Shown: one piece after another, positions 1 to 8,003 of the stretch | Position numbering within the stretch: position 1 is the first letter of the stretch | Layout of the letters: the number at the start of each line of letters is the position of its first letter | Source: CAYQIM01 sp964417555 | GTDB taxonomy: Bacteria; Pseudomonadota; Gammaproteobacteria; Diplorickettsiales; Diplorickettsiaceae | Assembly: GCA_964417555.1 (NCBI GenBank) | Contig: CAYQIM010000049.1 | Location: 1-30,623, forward strand | DNA: 30,623 nt | Direction: 5' to 3' | The notes under the pieces: model-generated | Seen by the model: only the letters and a program-made list of their open reading frames with translations | What the model was told of the DNA's origin: nothing | Databases searched by the model: none | Made by a program: the position numbers and the translations under genes

Positions 1-105
1 ACGGCGTGATGCGTTTCCTGCTTCGCCCGTCAACGCACGCCTATCGCGGGCTCCTCAACTTCGCATTGCTTCCGCAATGCTCTCATTGTCTCGTCGTTGG
101 AGTTT
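1..105. repeat. GC-rich hairpin sequence at left edge, probable dispersed repeat
   Basis: The first ~105 bases are clearly richer in GC than the AT-rich sequence that follows. They contain a perfect 7-bp inverted repeat (GCATTGC at 63-69, loop TTCC, GCAATGC at 74-80). The last ~18 codons of the minus-strand ankyrin gene lie in this block, so its C-terminus appears to be overwritten by inserted sequence. Because it sits at the extreme edge, it may be the end of a repeat or insertion element at which an assembly contig stops. That it is repeated elsewhere is inference. Confidence 0.4.
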
Positions 106-1853
106 GTTGTAATGAATATAATTTTTTTATTAGTTTTTTCTTTCAATATTTTTTTGATAGTGACGTAGAGGTCATTTATAGTTTGGATACCACTATCACC
201 ATTTTTGCATATAATGACCAATAACTTTCCAGTAGTTTCTGCTTGGAAAGCAGTTAAGATTGTTTCCTGCAAACGAAAAAGATTTTCTATATGGATAAAA
301 ATATAGCTATCGTCTTGAAAATAATGCGAATAACCATGTAAAACTTGATTAGTTTTAATAGCACTTAGGGTAGTTCCTGCTGAGGAAATAATATATAAGA
401 TCTGCTTAGAATTTTTAGTAAAAAAATCTTTAACAACCTGCAAGCTAGGATCTTGAAAAACAACACCAAGATTGTTTAACTTTCTACTGTATATCGACGT
501 TGGTCCTGCTATTTGTAATTTAGAGATTTTTTCAGAAATAAACTGAAAAAGTTGTTTCCCTTCTGTCGGCGAGAGGAATGCTCCCTCAGCGCCTTTCTGT
601 CCTTTTTCTTTCATCCAATCTAACATTTCTTTTTCGAAATGGCCGTAGATAAAATCCGCATCAATCAAATTAAAGTGTTCGCCTAATTCAGATTTCATCA
701 ATTCAGATAATTTCTTTTCGTTAGGTTGATTCACAGCCAATATAAATTTTTCTAAAAAATCTTTTATCTCTAGGTTTATATTTATATTTTTCCCTTGTAT
801 TTCCTTAATCACTTCCCTGCCATTTTTTAAATGATCAACCAAATCGCCACTCGATTGCAGCTTGTACCGTGATCCAGCATTACTAAAAAATACATCTTGC
901 GTTAGTATTTCATCCACCAGTATTACTTTGTTTTGATTTTTTCCTCTACTCAGTGTATTAAATTTTATTTGGCCTGGAAATGTTTTATCTAAATCAAGGT
1001 CAATGTTAGTCGCAATAATAAAATCTTCAAATTCACCGTTAAATATCCGATTATTTTTAATTCTTAAATAAGAAATAAAGTATTTTTCTAGATTAAATTC
1101 ACCATTTTTTTCTTCAGTGAACAAATCGGCGATAGTAATCTTTTTTGTTTCGTCTAGCTTATGTTTCGCTTGTAGAAAACGATATTTTTTACGTTGGTTA
1201 TCATCCTCATATTGAAAAACTAAATCATCAAATTTTTCTGCATCTTCCCACTCGGTCGCTAATCGAAAATAGTAGTTTAGTGCTAAGGCACGGTAATAAA
1301 AATACATGTTTAATTTAAGCTGATAGAGGTTGCCATGAAAACTATGTTTTAAGCCTCCGGCAGGATGAGTTTCAGCATTTCCAACTTGGCGAACACTACC
1401 TGAAGCCTGTCCTAGAGGTTGATTTATACGCTGCAATAATTGCTTTATTGCTTGTTTATTGGCGTGGGAATAAGGCAGCGCATTGACTAAATCCATTGCG
1501 GTTTGACCTAGTCGATTTGTAATCGTAATATCAGGATTGTTAGCGGCAATAAGTTCAATAATCTCTTCGTCACCTTTAAGAACAGCAACATGTAAAGGAG
1601 TATTATTATTATCATTACGATCAACCTCATTAATATTTGTTACTTCTGCAAGTAGTTGTTTAATTTTCTTTATTTTGTTTTTGGGAGGCGTTCCTGTACC
1701 ATGTTCACGTATAGCGGTAAACAGTTTTGCAATAGTGATATTTTGAGGCGCATATCGTTTTTTTCGGCTTTGATATAATTCCTGTATAAATGCATAATTT
1801 CTCCTTGTTCTGCGCTCGTATTTATTCTGAACTATTTTTTTACGATACTGCGT
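30..1853 (-). CDS. Ankyrin-repeat protein with nuclease-like domain; no standard start codon
   Basis: The frame is open on the minus strand from about 1966 down to the stop at 30. The first ATG is at 1496, but sequence upstream of it is clearly coding: 1497-1720 translates to ankyrin repeat sequence containing NTPLHVAVLKGDEEIIELI. The real protein therefore starts further upstream, yet no ATG, GTG or TTG exists in frame there. A perfect AGGAGG (1870-1865) lies 11 nt before an in-frame ACG at 1853, so an original ATG may have mutated to ACG. I use 1853 as the notional start (about 607 aa). After the ankyrins, the segment with HGNLYQLK, FDDLVF and FLQAKHK resembles a PD-(D/E/Q)XK-like nuclease core of the DUF4297 kind; this is a weak match from memory. 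The C-terminal ~18 residues come from a GC-rich hairpin repeat. Either a pseudogene or a gene using a non-standard start. Confidence 0.5.
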   Translation of the reverse strand, partial: TQYRKKIVQNKYERRTRRNYAFIQELYQSRKKRYAPQNITIAKLFTAIREHGTGTPPKNKIKKIKQLLAEVTNINEVDRNDNNNTPLHVAVLKGDEEIIELIAANNPDITITNRLGQTAMDLVNALPYSHANKQAIKQLLQRINQPLGQASGSVRQVGNAETHPAGGLKHSFHGNLYQLKLNMYFYYRALALNYYFRLATEWEDAEKFDDLVFQYEDDNQRKKYRFLQAKHKLDETKKITIADLFTEEKNGEFNLEKYFISYLRIKNNRIFNGEFEDFIIATNIDLDLDKTFPGQIKFNTLSRGKNQNKVILVDEILTQDVFFSNAGSRYKLQSSGDLVDHLKNGREVIKEIQGKNININLEIKDFLEKFILAVNQPNEKKLSELMKSELGEHFNLIDADFIYGHFEKEMLDWMKEKGQKGAEGAFLSPTEGKQLFQFISEKISKLQIAGPTSIYSRKLNNLGVVFQDPSLQVVKDFFTKNSKQILYIISSAGTTLSAIKTNQVLHGYSHYFQDDSYIFIHIENLFRLQETILTAFQAETTGKLLVIICKNGDSGIQTINDLYVTIKKILKEKTNKKIIFITTNSNDETMRALRKQCEVEEPAIGVR

Positions 1854-1864
1854 TAGTTCTAGTT

Positions 1865-1870
1865 CCTCCT
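1865..1870 (-). promoter_or_regulatory. Shine-Dalgarno AGGAGG of the ankyrin gene
   Basis: A perfect AGGAGG (within AAAGGAGGA) precedes the ankyrin reading frame, but the only nearby in-frame candidate start is ACG at 1853-1851. The strong ribosome site argues that translation once began here rather than at the ATG 370 bases downstream. Confidence 0.45.
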
Positions 1871-2052
1871 TTGAGATAAGTGCAGAATCTTCATGCGAAG
1901 TAAACGACTTGAAGTAGTGAAAACGAATAAATATTAAAATCTTAATATTATTAATTAAATAATACTATATTTATGCATAAATAGATATATTGAATTAATA
2001 AAGATTTAGAAAAAAATGCTTCAGTTAAGAAGCGAATTAAACGACACCCGTA

Positions 2053-2685
2053 TCAAAAATACTGCAATAATGCCAGTGTATAAGCGTGTAATGAACCAAT
2101 CGCTGAGTGCCATTGTTGATGAAAAAAATAGCCTAAGGCCATAAACAAGCTAGACCAGATAATACCGCCGGAATAGGCGTATAATGCAAAATGTCGATAA
2201 CAAAGTTTTAATGTGCCTGCTACATAACCAGTTAAATGCCGAACGCCCGGAATAAAATAACCGATAAACAATGTCCATTTACCGATTCGTTCAAACCAGT
2301 GATGGGCCTTTTGGAATCGCTCAGGGGTTAAACCGAGATAACGAGCCCAACCCCGATTAATATAATGACTCGTGACTTGTCCTAAACCATAGCTTCCTGT
2401 TATTCCACAACAGGTTCCAGCATAAGCTGCGATCACCGTCGATAAAAGCGGTAGTTTTTCCTTTGCCATTAAATAGCCAATAAATAATAATAAAGATTCT
2501 TCCGGTATCGGCAAGGCAATAATACCTAACGCTAACCATATAAAAATGGCGATACTGCCATAATGATTTAGCCACGTTAAAAAATGATTTAATAGGGGTT
2601 GCAATGTAAATGACTCTCTTTTTCTCTGGCTTTTAGCGTAATATACGCTTGTACTTGAAAATGCGCGATGGATTTTCAAGTACAC
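2053..2685 (-). CDS. DedA family inner-membrane protein
   Basis: DedA (SNARE-associated, PF09335) proteins are small polytopic inner-membrane proteins linked to membrane lipid homeostasis and proton-motive force; several act as phospholipid or undecaprenyl-phosphate flippases. The protein has the hydrophobic N-terminal helix, the LPIPEE segment, a Gly-rich re-entrant segment, and the diagnostic FIPGVRHLTGYVAGT stretch around residues 144-158, followed by two C-terminal helices. Length (up to 210 aa) suits the family. The start is doubtful: the GTG at 2685 has little ribosome site, and its first 12 codons are a 13-bp-arm palindrome also partly found at 28269. A TTG at 2604 preceded by AAAGAGAG gives a 183-aa protein beginning just before the first conserved segment and is a good alternative. 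The substrate cannot be told from sequence. Confidence 0.85.
   Translation of the reverse strand: MYLKIHRAFSSTSVYYAKSQRKRESFTLQPLLNHFLTWLNHYGSIAIFIWLALGIIALPIPEESLLLFIGYLMAKEKLPLLSTVIAAYAGTCCGITGSYGLGQVTSHYINRGWARYLGLTPERFQKAHHWFERIGKWTLFIGYFIPGVRHLTGYVAGTLKLCYRHFALYAYSGGIIWSSLFMALGYFFHQQWHSAIGSLHAYTLALLQYF
2650..2684. repeat. Perfect palindrome, REP-like element
   Basis: TGTACTTGAAAAT (2650-2662) and ATTTTCAAGTACA (2672-2684) are perfect 13-bp arms around a 9-nt loop. The left arm and its flank (ATATAC-GCT-GTAC-TGAAAATGCG) recur with a few changes at 28269-28295, so this looks like a dispersed palindromic repeat. It lies across the annotated start of the DedA gene and weakens that start. 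Confidence 0.5.
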
Positions 2686-2708
2686 CAGCCTATGTATATT
2701 TTTGCTAC

Positions 2709-3524
2709 TTAGCTTATTTCAATCGGACCTAAAGAATCAGGTTCTATTTGAGCGATATCCTCTTCTTCATCCAGATCATCATCTTCTTCATCTTCCAGTT
2801 GTGCTTGCGTAGAACGATTCAATGGATAAGGCAAAATAATAACTTGCGTACCTATATTGATAAAATCTTGATTAAGCCATTGAGCATCATCAACAAACAT
2901 TCTGACACAACCATGACTGGCATTGTACCCCGGAACACCGTGCGAACCATGCATCGCAAATCCGCCTTTAAAAAACATACAGTAAGGCATCGGCGCGCCA
3001 CCATCAGGTTTTGGAAATTTAGTAGAAACACATCCGGGGCCACGTTTTTCATAGACTTTAAAGCTACCACTCGGTGTATGACAAGGTCGACCCAAATCAG
3101 GACACCAATTTTGGCCACTAGAAGCCGGTCCCCAGCGAATAATATTACCCGCTGGTCCATAAGCCGCCCAAGCATTTAATGCCGGTGAATAAATCAGCAT
3201 TTTCTTTCCGGTGGGGACTCGATAAGGAGAAAATGGTGTATACTGCATATTATCTGCGCTATAAGGATCTCTTGGTATTGCAATCCGCATCCCAGGCCAT
3301 ATTTGTGTGTTCATGCGATTAATCCGCATCACGAGATCGCGTCTTGCCGGATCAGGAAATAAGCTATACCAAGTCTCTCCTTTATGCACAACAATACAAT
3401 AAAGGCGCGGGTCATCACATAAGGTTTGGAGTAACCATCCCCGCGCGGCAAAGCTATCGCCATTCATGATTAAAAAAATAGCTAGCAATGCAAATAATAC
3501 TGTAAAACGAATGAGTATACGCAT
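2709..3524 (-). CDS. L,D-transpeptidase (YkuD domain)
   Basis: Periplasmic cysteine transpeptidase that forms 3-3 peptidoglycan cross-links or attaches protein to peptidoglycan. Residues 1-27 form a signal peptide (RILIRF, then a long hydrophobic core, then SFAARG). Residues ~44-84 look like a LysM-type peptidoglycan-binding segment (HKGETWYSLF ... WPGMRIAIP). The YkuD catalytic domain carries MHGSHG (191-196) and SHGCVRM (203-209), giving catalytic Cys206 and the conserved His and Arg. Unusual is a strongly acidic tail, about a dozen Asp/Glu at 243-257. The ATG at 3524 has a good AAGGAG site 6 nt upstream. It may share a transcript with the DedA gene, whose GTG lies about 23 nt downstream. 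It is divergent from the MFS gene. Confidence 0.93.
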   Translation of the reverse strand: MRILIRFTVLFALLAIFLIMNGDSFAARGWLLQTLCDDPRLYCIVVHKGETWYSLFPDPARRDLVMRINRMNTQIWPGMRIAIPRDPYSADNMQYTPFSPYRVPTGKKMLIYSPALNAWAAYGPAGNIIRWGPASSGQNWCPDLGRPCHTPSGSFKVYEKRGPGCVSTKFPKPDGGAPMPYCMFFKGGFAMHGSHGVPGYNASHGCVRMFVDDAQWLNQDFINIGTQVIILPYPLNRSTQAQLEDEEDDDLDEEEDIAQIEPDSLGPIEIS

Positions 3525-3623
3525 AAACTGCTCCTTCCACCCATTGTAAAGGGGGCTTCTTAAAATAAGGCGTTACTCTCTAATTAAAATATAGTCTATT
3601 TAAGACCTAACAGAAGCAATACG

Positions 3624-5147
3624 ATGTTTAATTTAACTGATAACAACCGCAAATGGTGGACCCTACTAGCCATGTCGAGTGCATTGGCCCTGGTCTTTAT
3701 TGACCAAACGGCACTTGCCGTCGCACTGCCTGCCATACAACGTAACTTCAATCTTAGTAATGGTCTTTTGCAATGGGTAATTAATGCCTATCTATTAGCT
3801 TTGAGCACATTGATACTCTTGGGTGGAAAAGTCGGTGATAGCCTGGGTCATAAACGGGCCTTCTTATGGGGCGTTAGTCTTTTTATTAGTGCATCGATAT
3901 TTTGTGCAATGGCACAATCTGGCACTTGGCTCATCTTAGCGCGCGCCATACAGGGAGCCGGAGGTGCTTTTATGATGCCATCAACCAACGCGCTCGTTAT
4001 CAATGCTTTTCCCGACAACGAACGTGGTAAAGCGATGGGCATTTATGTCGGTTTAGCGGCCATCTTTTTAGCATTAGGTCCTTTATTAGGGGGTGCCTTA
4101 ACCCAATGGTTCAGTTGGCGCGCTGTTTTTTGGATCAATTTTCCTGTTGCGGTAGCGAGTATTCTTTTAACCATCTCTGCTGTACCCCGATGGCAACCGA
4201 CCGAAAAATTTACTATTGATTATGTAGGCGTGTTGCTTTCTATTGTATTTATTAGTGGTTTTGTCCTGGGCTTTATGGAAGGTCCTCATTGGGGATGGAC
4301 TTCACCGACAATCCTACTTTTATTTTTGGCTAGTCTTATTGCGCTTATGGCGTTTATTTTTTGGGAACATCACTTTGCCTATCCGCTAGTCGAACTCAAG
4401 TTATTCAAAAATCCTATTTTTTCAATTGTCACCACCGTGATGATCATTATTCAAGCGGTAGGAATTGTCTTTGTATTTTGGGCTATTTTTCTGCAAAACG
4501 TATTACACTACTCGCCTCTACAAGCCGGTTTACTTCTTTTACCGTCCATGGTCCCTATCATTTTTATGGCACCCGTCGGCGGCCATTTACGTGATAAATA
4601 TGGCCCAACTTTACCTATGTCTTGTGGTTGCTTACTCGTTGTTCTCAGTCTGATTTGGCTAGGATTTTTCAGCCATAATCAACGCTATTTATGGCTGTTT
4701 CCTGGCCTACTCGCCTATGGCGTAGGCATGCCATTAATGCTATCGGGCACGATGACAACCGTCATGAATACGGTCAGTGCACAGCAACGTGGAATTGCCA
4801 GTGCGATTCTTAATTGTGCTAGACAATTTGGCAACTCGATAGGCTTAGCGGTATTAGGCGCGTTTTTAGCCAGTTTGAATACTTGGCAACTCACTGCTTT
4901 TCTGAAATCTGCACCATCGCCACTATCCAGTATTCCAGAAACTAAAATTGATGGCTTATTAGCAAAATCCACCCAAGCCATACACACCATCAGCCATTTA
5001 TCAACGAATTCGCTAGAATTGCTTAAAAATGCGGCACTAAAAGCCTATACTTATGCCTTTAGCATTACCATGTTTCTCGCTGCTATATTTGCCTTAATCT
5101 GTTTGCTGCTGATATTAAAAGTTCCACGTCAGCAGCATGTTGACTGA
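3624..5147 (+). CDS. MFS drug exporter, DHA2 (EmrB/QacA) family
   Basis: Proton-driven inner-membrane multidrug exporter with 14 predicted transmembrane helices; the 507-aa length is typical of DHA2. Residues 10-30 start helix 1 (LAMSSALALVFIDQTALAVA), with the family's conserved D-x-T/t in helix 1. Motif A is GGKVGDSLGHKR around residues 72-83, and the antiporter motif C-like GPLLGG is around 152-157. A FLRDKYGPTLP-like second motif A follows helix 8. Substrate is unknown; no emrA-type adaptor gene is next to it. The ribosome site before the ATG is weak. It faces the minus-strand gene ending at 5176, and a hairpin with a T run at 5200-5220 could terminate it. Confidence 0.9.
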   Translation: MFNLTDNNRKWWTLLAMSSALALVFIDQTALAVALPAIQRNFNLSNGLLQWVINAYLLALSTLILLGGKVGDSLGHKRAFLWGVSLFISASIFCAMAQSGTWLILARAIQGAGGAFMMPSTNALVINAFPDNERGKAMGIYVGLAAIFLALGPLLGGALTQWFSWRAVFWINFPVAVASILLTISAVPRWQPTEKFTIDYVGVLLSIVFISGFVLGFMEGPHWGWTSPTILLLFLASLIALMAFIFWEHHFAYPLVELKLFKNPIFSIVTTVMIIIQAVGIVFVFWAIFLQNVLHYSPLQAGLLLLPSMVPIIFMAPVGGHLRDKYGPTLPMSCGCLLVVLSLIWLGFFSHNQRYLWLFPGLLAYGVGMPLMLSGTMTTVMNTVSAQQRGIASAILNCARQFGNSIGLAVLGAFLASLNTWQLTAFLKSAPSPLSSIPETKIDGLLAKSTQAIHTISHLSTNSLELLKNAALKAYTYAFSITMFLAAIFALICLLLILKVPRQQHVD

Positions 5148-5175
5148 CAAAAATAACAGTTAAACTCATTCCCTA

Positions 5176-6015
5176 TTAATGGGTAAAACTTTTTAGATTA
5201 CCCATTACTTCTGGGTTTTTAAGTAACGTTTCAGAATCAGAAATAGCTCTATGTCTTCTAAAAAAGTCCCCCCTATTAACTATAGGGGTTGGTATTTCTG
5301 TTGCAATCGATTGGGGAATTGCATCCGGTGTTTTAACCTCCGTAGGTCTCCACCGCTTTTGAATTTCTAAAGCCGCATTCAACCTTGTTTTAGCTAAATC
5401 TAAATCCCTTTTTGCTTTAGCCAAATGTTGGGTCAGCTTCGCTCCTAATACGTCGCCATATTCTCCATAGAAAACCTTAGTCGAGTTTTCAACTATGCCC
5501 TCTAAAACAAATATACAATTTTTTAAAGCAGAGCTAAGCTTTTGCAAATTCTCTTTCGAATCGTTTTTCTGATAGTTGAATTCAGCCACTAAAAGCATCA
5601 TTTCTTCAAGGCCAGGAACCTCCACCTTAGGATCTTTAACAAATGTCTGTGGCGTGGCTGTGGCACTCGATTTAGGAGTCCGTCCTTCTCGATTTCGCAT
5701 CGTTTGCGCATGCTCGCCATATCTCGTTAATTCCTTCAATTGAGCTTGTTGCGTTTCTATCACTTCATCCGAAGACGAAAGTAAATTTAATTTTTGATAA
5801 AGCGCTTCTGGATTTTCTAACACGGATGTTCCGTTAAGCAGAGAAGCTGAATTCTGATAAATAGAACCAGCAAAATCATTTTGATAAATTACACTATCAG
5901 AAACTTTACGTGGTGAGTCATATCCACTAGCGATTGGGCGGGGTACATCATAGATATTTTCGCCTTTTTGAAAAGAAAGATTGGCATATTCGGGTAGTAA
6001 CGAAGTCTTCATCAT
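5176..6015 (-). CDS. Candidate secreted effector with N-terminal tyrosine-motif cluster
   Basis: No recognised family. The first 55 residues hold five tyrosines in contexts like eukaryotic SH2-binding sites: Y10-A-N, Y22-D-V-P, Y32-D-S-P, Y44-Q-N and Y53-Q-N. YDxP is the Crk SH2 motif of p130Cas and YxN the Grb2 motif. Residues ~85-120 are polar and disordered-looking; 130-235 are helical and probably coiled coil (many Leu/Lys/Ala, e.g. LAKAKRDLDLAKTRLNAAL); the tail 236-279 is Pro/Ser/Arg-rich. There is no signal peptide or membrane segment, which suits a type IV substrate. GAGGAG lies 2 nt before the first ATG and 5 nt before the second (6012); the second is the better start. A PmrA-type box (6073-6089) lies 57 nt upstream. 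That it is a secreted, phosphorylated effector is inference. Confidence 0.7.
   Translation of the reverse strand: MMKTSLLPEYANLSFQKGENIYDVPRPIASGYDSPRKVSDSVIYQNDFAGSIYQNSASLLNGTSVLENPEALYQKLNLLSSSDEVIETQQAQLKELTRYGEHAQTMRNREGRTPKSSATATPQTFVKDPKVEVPGLEEMMLLVAEFNYQKNDSKENLQKLSSALKNCIFVLEGIVENSTKVFYGEYGDVLGAKLTQHLAKAKRDLDLAKTRLNAALEIQKRWRPTEVKTPDAIPQSIATEIPTPIVNRGDFFRRHRAISDSETLLKNPEVMGNLKSFTH
5200..5220 (+). terminator. Possible terminator of the MFS gene
   Basis: ACCCA (5200-5204), TTACTTC loop, TGGGT (5212-5216) followed by TTTT forms a short stem plus T run on the plus strand, about 50 nt past the MFS stop. It lies inside the 3' end of the convergent minus-strand gene. The stem is short, so this is tentative. 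Confidence 0.3.
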
Positions 6016-6072
6016 GGCTCCTCAAAATTACTCAGCTAAGGCTTTTACAGGCCGTTAGCTTACTGTTTAAAA

Positions 6073-6089
6073 CTTAAGTAATACTTAAG
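6073..6089 (-). promoter_or_regulatory. PmrA-like box of the candidate effector gene
   Basis: CTTAA-N6-CTTAA with half-sites starting 11 bp apart (plus-strand 6073-6077 and 6084-6088). Each CTTAAG is itself palindromic, so the box reads on both strands. A degenerate third half (CTTCA) sits 11 bp further upstream on the minus strand. The box is 57 nt upstream of the minus-strand effector start. PmrA boxes of this form (tandem TTAA sites, 11-bp period) activate Dot/Icm effector genes in Legionella and Coxiella. Confidence 0.55.
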
Positions 6090-6181
6090 GAAAAATGAAG
6101 AACGAACACTCGTTATGTCAGTACGGACAGTAACATGCTACAAGCCTCGCGCGGCAGGACAATCAAAATTTAGCCTAATCA

Positions 6182-6200
6182 ATTAATAAACTCTTAATAT
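6182..6200 (+). promoter_or_regulatory. PmrA-like box of the CE-clan protease gene
   Basis: ATTAA-TAAACT-CTTAA-TAT, with half-sites at 6182 and 6193 (11 bp apart), 52 nt upstream of the ATG at 6252. The core TTAATAAACTCTTAATAT is nearly identical to part of the box at 30287-30324. A TATTAT at 6209-6214 could be the -10. Confidence 0.5.
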
Positions 6201-6251
6201 AATAAAGTTATTATTATTTGAATAAATAAAAAATAATAAATTAGGAGTTTT

Positions 6252-7286
6252 ATGCCGCTTTCTCTTTCTGAAAATAAAGCATCAAGTGATATCGTCATGG
6301 TCAAAGCGGAAGATTGCGGACCCGTGCGCGTTGTATCTGAACATTTGGACCCAGCCAGTAATATTTCACAATTTCGATTTAATCCATCGCTATCAAATAA
6401 TTTGATTTTATCGTATATCGAAGGTCCTGCTTCTAAAACCTATCAGCTTAGCGAAGGCGTTATTGAAACCCGTAGAGAGTGTAAAATACAAACACATTAC
6501 AAAGTATTATCTAAAGAGAATCAATTACCAATTTTCATTTTTCAAATGGTTCGTGATTCAAAAAAAGATAAAAAAAACCTGAATCTTGCTTTTATCAATG
6601 ATGTTATACAAAAATTTTTAGCCAACAACTCAGGAATAAATGCTAAATTATTAATACCTTTGTTTCAGTGTTGTAGTCAAAAACAGCATAATGTGCTTGT
6701 TGAGGTAACGTTGGAAGGAAAGAAAAAAGAAATAACTATCATAACTCGCAGAATTCTCGCTCTGATTTATTCTACCCAAATTGCTTAAATGATTTGAAAG
6801 GTTTTTCTGTCAAGCATCAGTATTATGGAAAACAGAAGGATGCTGTATCTTGTGGTTTTTTTGTTTATTCTTATATTAAATCCATTTTAACAATCGGCAA
6901 TGCGAGTGAATTAAATCGTATTAACGTGACACTACTTACGCTTATTTCAAACCCATTTTTGTTGGAAGACACGATTAATGGCAATTTTTCTGTCGTGAAA
7001 CCGGATGCACGAAAAATCACTGAAACTGGAAATCCTATTTCATGGGAAAAAGCATCCTGGATGCATGAGTTGAGTGAAGATTACATGCAAATTTTACAGG
7101 ATTTGGATAGCTATCTCGATGCGAATGAAGAGGACGAGGAGGAAACTGAACAAGCAAAAGAACAAGAAGGTTTGAATGCGCCAAACCTTGTCGGTGCTGG
7201 ACTTTTTAAGGTCTACTCCTTCTGTAGAAGAAGAAGAAAAAGTTTTTGAAAAAAAATTCAGTCCACGATTGAATGTAAGTGCTTAA
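6252..7286 (+). pseudogene. Ulp1/CE-clan cysteine protease-like effector, frameshifted
   Basis: Two reading frames (6252-6788 and from ~6731 to 7249) are pieces of one gene. The first ends soon after QHNVLVEVTLEGKKK, whose His is a candidate catalytic His. The next frame carries GKQKDAVSCGFFVYSYIKS, the Gln and Cys pattern (Q-x-x-D-x-x-x-CG) of C48/Ulp1-like deubiquitinases and deSUMOylases. A -1 shift at the A6 run 6723-6728 joins them, giving a coherent bridge through SDLFYPNCLNDLKGFSVKHQ. The frame after the bridge reads to an acidic region (NEEDEEETEQ). Near 7203 a T5 run again breaks the frame: one T fewer would continue as RSTPSVEEEEKVFEKKF and stop at 7284-7286. In the bridge, the usual acidic catalytic residue position reads Asn-Ser. 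Bacterial proteases of this type are host-directed effectors. The ATG has TTAGGAG 5 nt upstream. Likely a decaying effector gene, unless slippage rescues it. Confidence 0.7.
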
Positions 7287-7335
7287 CTTAAAACGTCGCT
7301 GGACACCCTAAAAAAGATTAAGCAAATGGAAACCA

Positions 7336-7950
7336 TCAGCCCTGTTTTTTAAGGCCTTCTGCCAGGAGTGCTGCCTCCACAGCCGGACGTCTAGCGATGC
7401 GATCAAAATAAGCCTTTAAATGTGGATACTGGCCCATATCAAACTGCATACCAATGGCCCAGCGCAACAGAGTAAAAAGATAAGCATCCGCTACACTGAA
7501 GTTATTTCCTAACAGATAAGGATTCTCTTTCAAAACAGCATCAAGATAAATGAATTGTTTGGTAAGGTTTTCTCGTGCGATTGATTTATATTCATCTGGC
7601 GTTTTGGGATTGAATAATGGACTAAAACCTTTATGCAACTCTGTTGAAAGATAACTCAGCCACTCAATAGCATGGTAACGTGGCAAACTTCCTGCCGCTG
7701 GAATCAGGTTTCGCTCAGGTACCCGATCCGCCAGATACTGTACAATCGCCATTCCTTCGGTCAGTAAGCTACCATCATCCAACAGTAGCGCAGGCACCTG
7801 CCCTTTTGGATTAATTGTCAGATAGTCTGTCCCTAATTCAGTCTTCTTTTGTGCCAAATCAACTTTTTCTAAAGAAAAATCTAACCCTGCTTCACGCAAA
7901 ATAATATGCGGAGACAATGAACACGCGCCGGGTTTATAAAATAACTTCAT
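7336..7950 (-). CDS. gstA: Glutathione S-transferase, beta class
   Basis: Cytosolic enzyme conjugating glutathione to electrophiles. The N-terminal thioredoxin-fold domain starts MKLFYKPGACSLSPHI, with the beta-class Cys10, the cis-Pro segment KGQVPALLL, and the glutathione-binding L-T-E-G. The C-terminal helical domain runs from ~residue 88 and ends with the FSVADAYLF N-capping motif around 150-158. Length 204 aa is normal. GGAG lies 7 nt before the ATG; the decamer GGAGTGAATC is duplicated in tandem there. It lies 53 nt downstream of cysS on the same strand and may be cotranscribed. Confidence 0.92.
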   Translation of the reverse strand: MKLFYKPGACSLSPHIILREAGLDFSLEKVDLAQKKTELGTDYLTINPKGQVPALLLDDGSLLTEGMAIVQYLADRVPERNLIPAAGSLPRYHAIEWLSYLSTELHKGFSPLFNPKTPDEYKSIARENLTKQFIYLDAVLKENPYLLGNNFSVADAYLFTLLRWAIGMQFDMGQYPHLKAYFDRIARRPAVEAALLAEGLKKQG

Positions 7951-8003
7951 GATTCACTCCGATTCACTCCATTAAATTTGGTAAAAATAACCTAGAAAGT
8001 ATC

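Noticed and set aside
1931..1960. CTTAATATT near the ankyrin gene as a PmrA box
   Set aside because: A single good half-site; the neighbouring TTAA units are not at 11-bp spacing and it points away from the minus-strand gene.
2748..3179. 143-aa plus-strand frame opposite the L,D-transpeptidase
   Set aside because: Antisense shadow of a well-supported gene; no ribosome site or recognisable sequence.
6720..6731. Programmed -1 frameshifting at the A run of the protease gene
   Set aside because: The bases do not form a canonical X-XXY-YYZ heptamer in the reading frame, and no stimulatory structure is evident; decay or poly(A) slippage fits better.
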